A stretch of DNA of 7,321 bases, from positions 1 to 7,321 of the forward strand of contig CAYYAQ010000214.1 of the NCBI GenBank assembly GCA_964469555.1, in the 5' to 3' direction. The DNA comes from CAYYAQ01 sp964469555 (lineage in GTDB: Bacteria > Planctomycetota > UBA1135 > UBA2386). Position 1 is the first letter of the stretch, and each line of letters opens with the position of its first letter. Shown here one piece after another: positions 6,251 to 7,321 of this stretch. The notes under the pieces are model-generated. The model was not told where the DNA came from and made no database searches. It saw only the letters and a program-made list of their open reading frames with translations. A program made the position numbers and the translations under genes.

Positions 6251-6928
6251 ATGATGCAACGGTTTCCGTCCGCACTCTGTCTATCTCTTGCCCTCTCGCT
6301 ACTCAGTGGTTGCTCCACCGACGAAGAGTCTCTCGCCGAGCGCCCTGCGAAACCCGTGGAATCCAATACCGTGAAATCCGAGGCCGCCATCAAGAACACC
6401 GAGAATAAGGCGACGAGGGAGATCGCCACGTTCGGCGCAGGTTGCTACTGGTGCATCGAGGCGGTACTCGAACAACTCGACGGCGTGAGCTCCGTCGAGT
6501 CGGGCTACATGGGGGGCTCGGTCCACAACCCCACCTACGAGGAAGTGTGTTCCGGGCTGACAGGACACGCCGAAGTCGTGAAGGTGGAGTTCGACCCGGC
6601 CAAGATCAGCTTCAGGAAACTGCTGATCTGGTTCTTCAAGCTGCACGACCCCACGACGCTAAACCGCCAGGGCCGCGATGAAGGCACCCAGTACCGCTCG
6701 GTCGTCTTCTTCCACACCGACGAGCAACGAGCCGCTGCCGAGAGAGCCAAGAAGACCATCGACGAATCCAAGGTCTTCGAGAATCCCGTCGTCACTGAAA
6801 TCTCGAAGGCGACGACGTACTACCCCGCCGATGACTACCACCAGGACTTCTACCGGCGCAACAAGAGCAACGGCTACTGCCGGGCCGTGATCTACCCGAA
6901 GCTCGACAAGCTCGGGCTCGACAAGTAG
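6251..6928 (+). CDS. msrA: Peptide methionine-(S)-sulfoxide reductase A, predicted lipoprotein
   Basis: MsrA reduces methionine-S-sulfoxide in oxidised proteins. The 225-residue product has a lipoprotein signal: a hydrophobic segment to LLSGC, lipobox LSGC at 18-21 with C21 the lipidated residue. After a polar linker (22-55), the MsrA domain begins with FGAGCYWCIEAVLEQLDGV (61-79), where C65 is the catalytic cysteine and E70 the usual acid. It continues with GYMGGSVHNPTYEEVCSG (85-102), GHAEVVKVEFDP (105-116), LNRQGRDEGTQYRSVVFF (127-144) and YYPADDYHQDFY (180-191). C200 in GYCRAVIYPKL is the likely resolving cysteine, as in MsrA types with a C-terminal YC motif. The lipid anchor places it on the periplasmic side of a membrane. 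There it would repair exported proteins and need an exported electron donor, none of which is encoded here. Two in-frame ATGs (6251, 6254) differ by one residue; the upstream TAGGAT box favours 6254. Confidence 0.95.
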   Translation: MMQRFPSALCLSLALSLLSGCSTDEESLAERPAKPVESNTVKSEAAIKNTENKATREIATFGAGCYWCIEAVLEQLDGVSSVESGYMGGSVHNPTYEEVCSGLTGHAEVVKVEFDPAKISFRKLLIWFFKLHDPTTLNRQGRDEGTQYRSVVFFHTDEQRAAAERAKKTIDESKVFENPVVTEISKATTYYPADDYHQDFYRRNKSNGYCRAVIYPKLDKLGLDK

Positions 6929-6950
6929 TCGAGCAGCCGGGAGAGCCGGC
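6916..6950. terminator. Two adjacent hairpins between convergent msrA and the minus-strand gene
   Basis: GCTCGAC (6916-6922) pairs with GTCGAGC (6928-6934) over 7 bp around AAGTA and spans the msrA stop codon. Directly after it GCCGG (6936-6940) pairs with CCGGC (6946-6950) around GAGAG and ends next to the stop of the minus-strand gene (6951-6953). No T-run follows on either strand, so factor-independent termination is uncertain. Confidence 0.35.
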
Positions 6951-7109
6951 CTACTTGCCGGGCTTCTTGTCCGGGCCGGGCTTCGTATCGCCCTCGGACT
7001 TCTCCTCTGGATCGACCGTCTTCTCTTCTGCCTTCGCGAACGGTTCGATGCCGGCGAGGAACGCGTCCATCGCCTTGCGATCGAAGTTGTCTTCGGGCCC
7101 CGTGATCAT
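6951..7109 (-). CDS. C-terminal part of an unrecognised protein (true 5' end uncertain)
   Basis: Minus-strand codons ending at TAG 6953-6951 encode PVIMITGPEDNFDRKAMDAF, then LAGIEPFAKAEEKTVDPEEK and a lysine/proline-rich tail (DTKPGPDKKPGK). Codon third positions are mostly G/C between about 6951 and 7120, as in the neighbouring genes, so this stretch is really coding. The shortest start, ATG 7109, gives 52 residues; the text PVIMITGP looks more like the last strand of a longer domain than a true N-terminus. The frame stays open to the right edge, but beyond about 7120 it is rich in Arg, Gly, Pro and A/T-ending codons, unlike coding DNA. The gene is therefore likely broken at the palindrome 7097-7120 or joined there to foreign sequence. 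It is convergent with msrA, 22 bp apart. No family recognised. Confidence 0.5.
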   Translation of the reverse strand: MITGPEDNFDRKAMDAFLAGIEPFAKAEEKTVDPEEKSEGDTKPGPDKKPGK

Positions 7110-7120
7110 GATCACGGGGC
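7097..7120. repeat. Perfect 24-bp palindrome at the point where the coding strand switches
   Basis: The left half GCCCCGTGATCA (7097-7108) is followed without spacer by its exact reverse complement (7109-7120). The flanking bases (7096 G, 7121 T) do not pair. On the minus strand it reads as codons for P-V-I-M-I-T-G-P, so it can be coding sequence as well. It lies at the boundary between minus-strand coding signal to the left and plus-strand coding signal to the right. Confidence 0.9.
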
Positions 7121-7126
7121 TGGTCT

Positions 7127-7321
7127 TTGAACGCCCCCCTCCCGCGGGGAACCCCTGGGCCTCTTGCTGACGCCTTGGCCCGCCGCATTCAGGAGGCGAC
7201 CGCCCAAGATGCCTGGCAGGCGACTGGCGCCCTGGCCTTTCGCTTCGCCGGGCTGCGAGAGCACCTCCGGCTGGCGGTGCTGCCCAACGGTCACGTCGTC
7301 TACCGCTTCCGCCGCCCCTGG
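7127..7321 (+). CDS. Unrecognised protein, N-terminal or internal fragment (cut by right window edge)
   Basis: The plus frame opens after a TGA at 7109-7111 and runs to the window end. From about 7163 it reads LADALARRIQEATAQDAWQA, then TGALAFRFAGLREHLRLAVL and PNGHVVYRFRRPW, which has a normal protein composition with an amphipathic helix followed by beta-like segments. Third positions are G/C in about four of five codons, clearly better than the opposite frame. No ATG is available; TTG 7127 is the only plausible start seen (NAPLPRGTPGPLADAL), with no ribosome site or -10 box before it. The true N-terminus may instead have been lost at the junction near 7120. I cannot assign a family or function. 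Confidence 0.5.
   Translation, partial: MNAPLPRGTPGPLADALARRIQEATAQDAWQATGALAFRFAGLREHLRLAVLPNGHVVYRFRRPW

Noticed and set aside
6955..7170. Plus-strand frame of 71 codons across the palindrome
   Set aside because: It is the shadow of the minus-strand C-terminal coding stretch and stops at a TGA near 7168; the coding-like plus frame beyond 7127 is a different one.

Overview
The window is high-GC bacterial DNA with strongly G/C-ending codons, tightly packed genes on both strands, and almost no Shine-Dalgarno sites at usable spacing. A roughly 1000-residue membrane-anchored protein built from carboxypeptidase-regulatory-like beta-sandwich repeats, exported hydrolase and repair proteins, and non-SD starts suggest Planctomycetota. 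This is inference from style only; no phylogenetic marker is present and another high-GC Gram-negative phylum is possible.

Layout from left to right. (1) Positions 1-1024, minus strand: the N-terminal 341 codons of an exported M28-type metallopeptidase, with the catalytic domain lying beyond the left edge. (2) Positions 1097-1549, plus strand: a small unrecognised protein with one C-terminal membrane segment, divergent from the peptidase and convergent with the next gene. (3) Positions 1566-4532, minus strand: a 988-residue, N-terminally anchored, multi-domain envelope protein. (4) Positions 4533-4767: a divergent control region. (5) Positions 4768-6175, plus strand: a HIT-family protein and a NahK-like sugar kinase of the APH fold that overlap by 8 bp, probably one operon. 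(6) Positions 6251-6928, plus strand: a methionine sulfoxide reductase A made as a lipoprotein. (7) Positions 6951 to about 7120, minus strand: the C-terminal end of an unrecognised protein. (8) From about 7121 to the right edge the coding signal switches to the plus strand, where an unrecognised partial protein starts. The switch lies at a perfect 24-bp palindrome (7097-7120), so this may be a rearrangement or an assembly joint.

The genes do not form one obvious pathway. Three products look exported (peptidase, repeat protein, MsrA), which gives the window a cell-envelope and periplasm flavour. The HIT/kinase pair is cytoplasmic and probably acts on sugar or nucleotide phosphates. Three plus-strand genes (1097, 4768, 6251/6254) carry a TANNNT hexamer 4-7 bases before the start codon. 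That is the spacing expected when transcription starts at the start codon, so leaderless mRNAs are plausible here. I saw no tRNA, rRNA, CRISPR array, insertion sequence or clear mobile element. I see no convincing new defence or mobile system; the strand switch at the palindrome and the leaderless-type promoters are the most unusual signals.
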